The translations under genes were made by a program, and so were the position numbers. Below, piece after piece: positions 63,964 through 64,000 of a stretch of 64,000 nucleotides of DNA. The stretch spans positions 558,001 through 622,000 of the forward strand of contig OZ220706.1 of NCBI GenBank assembly GCA_965116695.1, in the 5' to 3' direction. Source of the DNA: JAJDTT01 sp965116695 (lineage in GTDB: Bacteria; Acidobacteriota; UBA6911; RPQK01; JAJDTT01). Each line of letters begins with the position of its first letter. Positions within the stretch are counted from its first letter, which is position 1. The notes below the pieces were generated by a model, which was given only the letters and a program-made list of their open reading frames with translations, had not been told where the DNA came from and ran no database searches.

Positions 63964-64000
63964 GCGCCCGTAGCTCAGCTGGATAGAGCGTTGGTCTACG
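63964..64000 (+). tRNA. tRNA-Arg(ACG), 3' half beyond the window
   Basis: Acceptor GCGCCCG, TA, D-arm GCTC...GAGC with GG in the loop, G26, anticodon stem TTGGT, then loop CT-ACG. The window ends at the third anticodon base. Anticodon ACG reads CGN arginine codons. Confidence 0.9.

Overview
The window is GC-rich, gene-dense bacterial chromosome. It encodes a Gram-negative envelope (complete Tol-Pal cluster), a nicking-type MutL mismatch-repair system, many Tat or lipoprotein export signals, and a 16S rRNA that reads like an Acidobacteriota-type sequence. The Pal lipoprotein with an Ig-like spacer, the RACo/corrinoid module and the secreted GH-like/BNR/cupin genes fit that phylum. The assignment is an inference by eye; no search was run.

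Layout. 1-4.0 kb: corrinoid one-carbon module (corrinoid protein, small Cys-rich protein, RACo-type corrinoid activator, MetV, MetF). 4.1-8.2 kb: sodium/amino-acid symporter and two lipid-linked-sugar glycosyltransferases. 8.2-14.4 kb: mutS, divergent from tsaB, an MFS transporter, an HtrA-like protease and ssb. 14.4-19.6 kb: tolQ-tolR-tolA-tolB-pal-cpoB on the minus strand. 19.8-24.4 kb: recN, miaB, a DUF151 protein and a SIS-domain isomerase. 24.6-35.5 kb: nitrogen-control block, with glnA, glnE and pyruvate carboxylase facing glnD-glnB. 35.6-40.1 kb: ilvH, an MBL-fold protein, a helical unknown, uppP and guaA. 40.2-49.9 kb: dnaE, accA, hisS, aspS and mutL. 50-57.4 kb: rRNA locus on the minus strand. 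57.7-64 kb: a small zinc-ribbon protein, nadE, three exported proteins and the first half of a tRNA-Arg.

The most notable feature is the rRNA locus. 16S and 23S-5S are separated by about 2.66 kb that holds a second glutamine synthetase gene (same strand as the rRNAs) and a decayed ISKra4-like transposase. Each half looks like an independent transcription unit: 16S and 23S each have their own sigma70-type promoter with an 18-bp spacer, then a GC-rich hairpin, a boxA-like antitermination element and a private RNase III-type processing stem.

A second theme is a set of genes (mutS, mutL, htrA, hisS, ilvH and the zinc-ribbon gene) whose -10 hexamer lies only about 6-11 nt before the start codon, with no Shine-Dalgarno. 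These are candidates for leaderless or near-leaderless transcription.

Functionally, the nitrogen block has the full PII/GlnD/GlnE regulatory chain. Both glutamine synthetases keep the adenylylation tyrosine, and the glutamine-using enzymes GuaA and NadE are also present.
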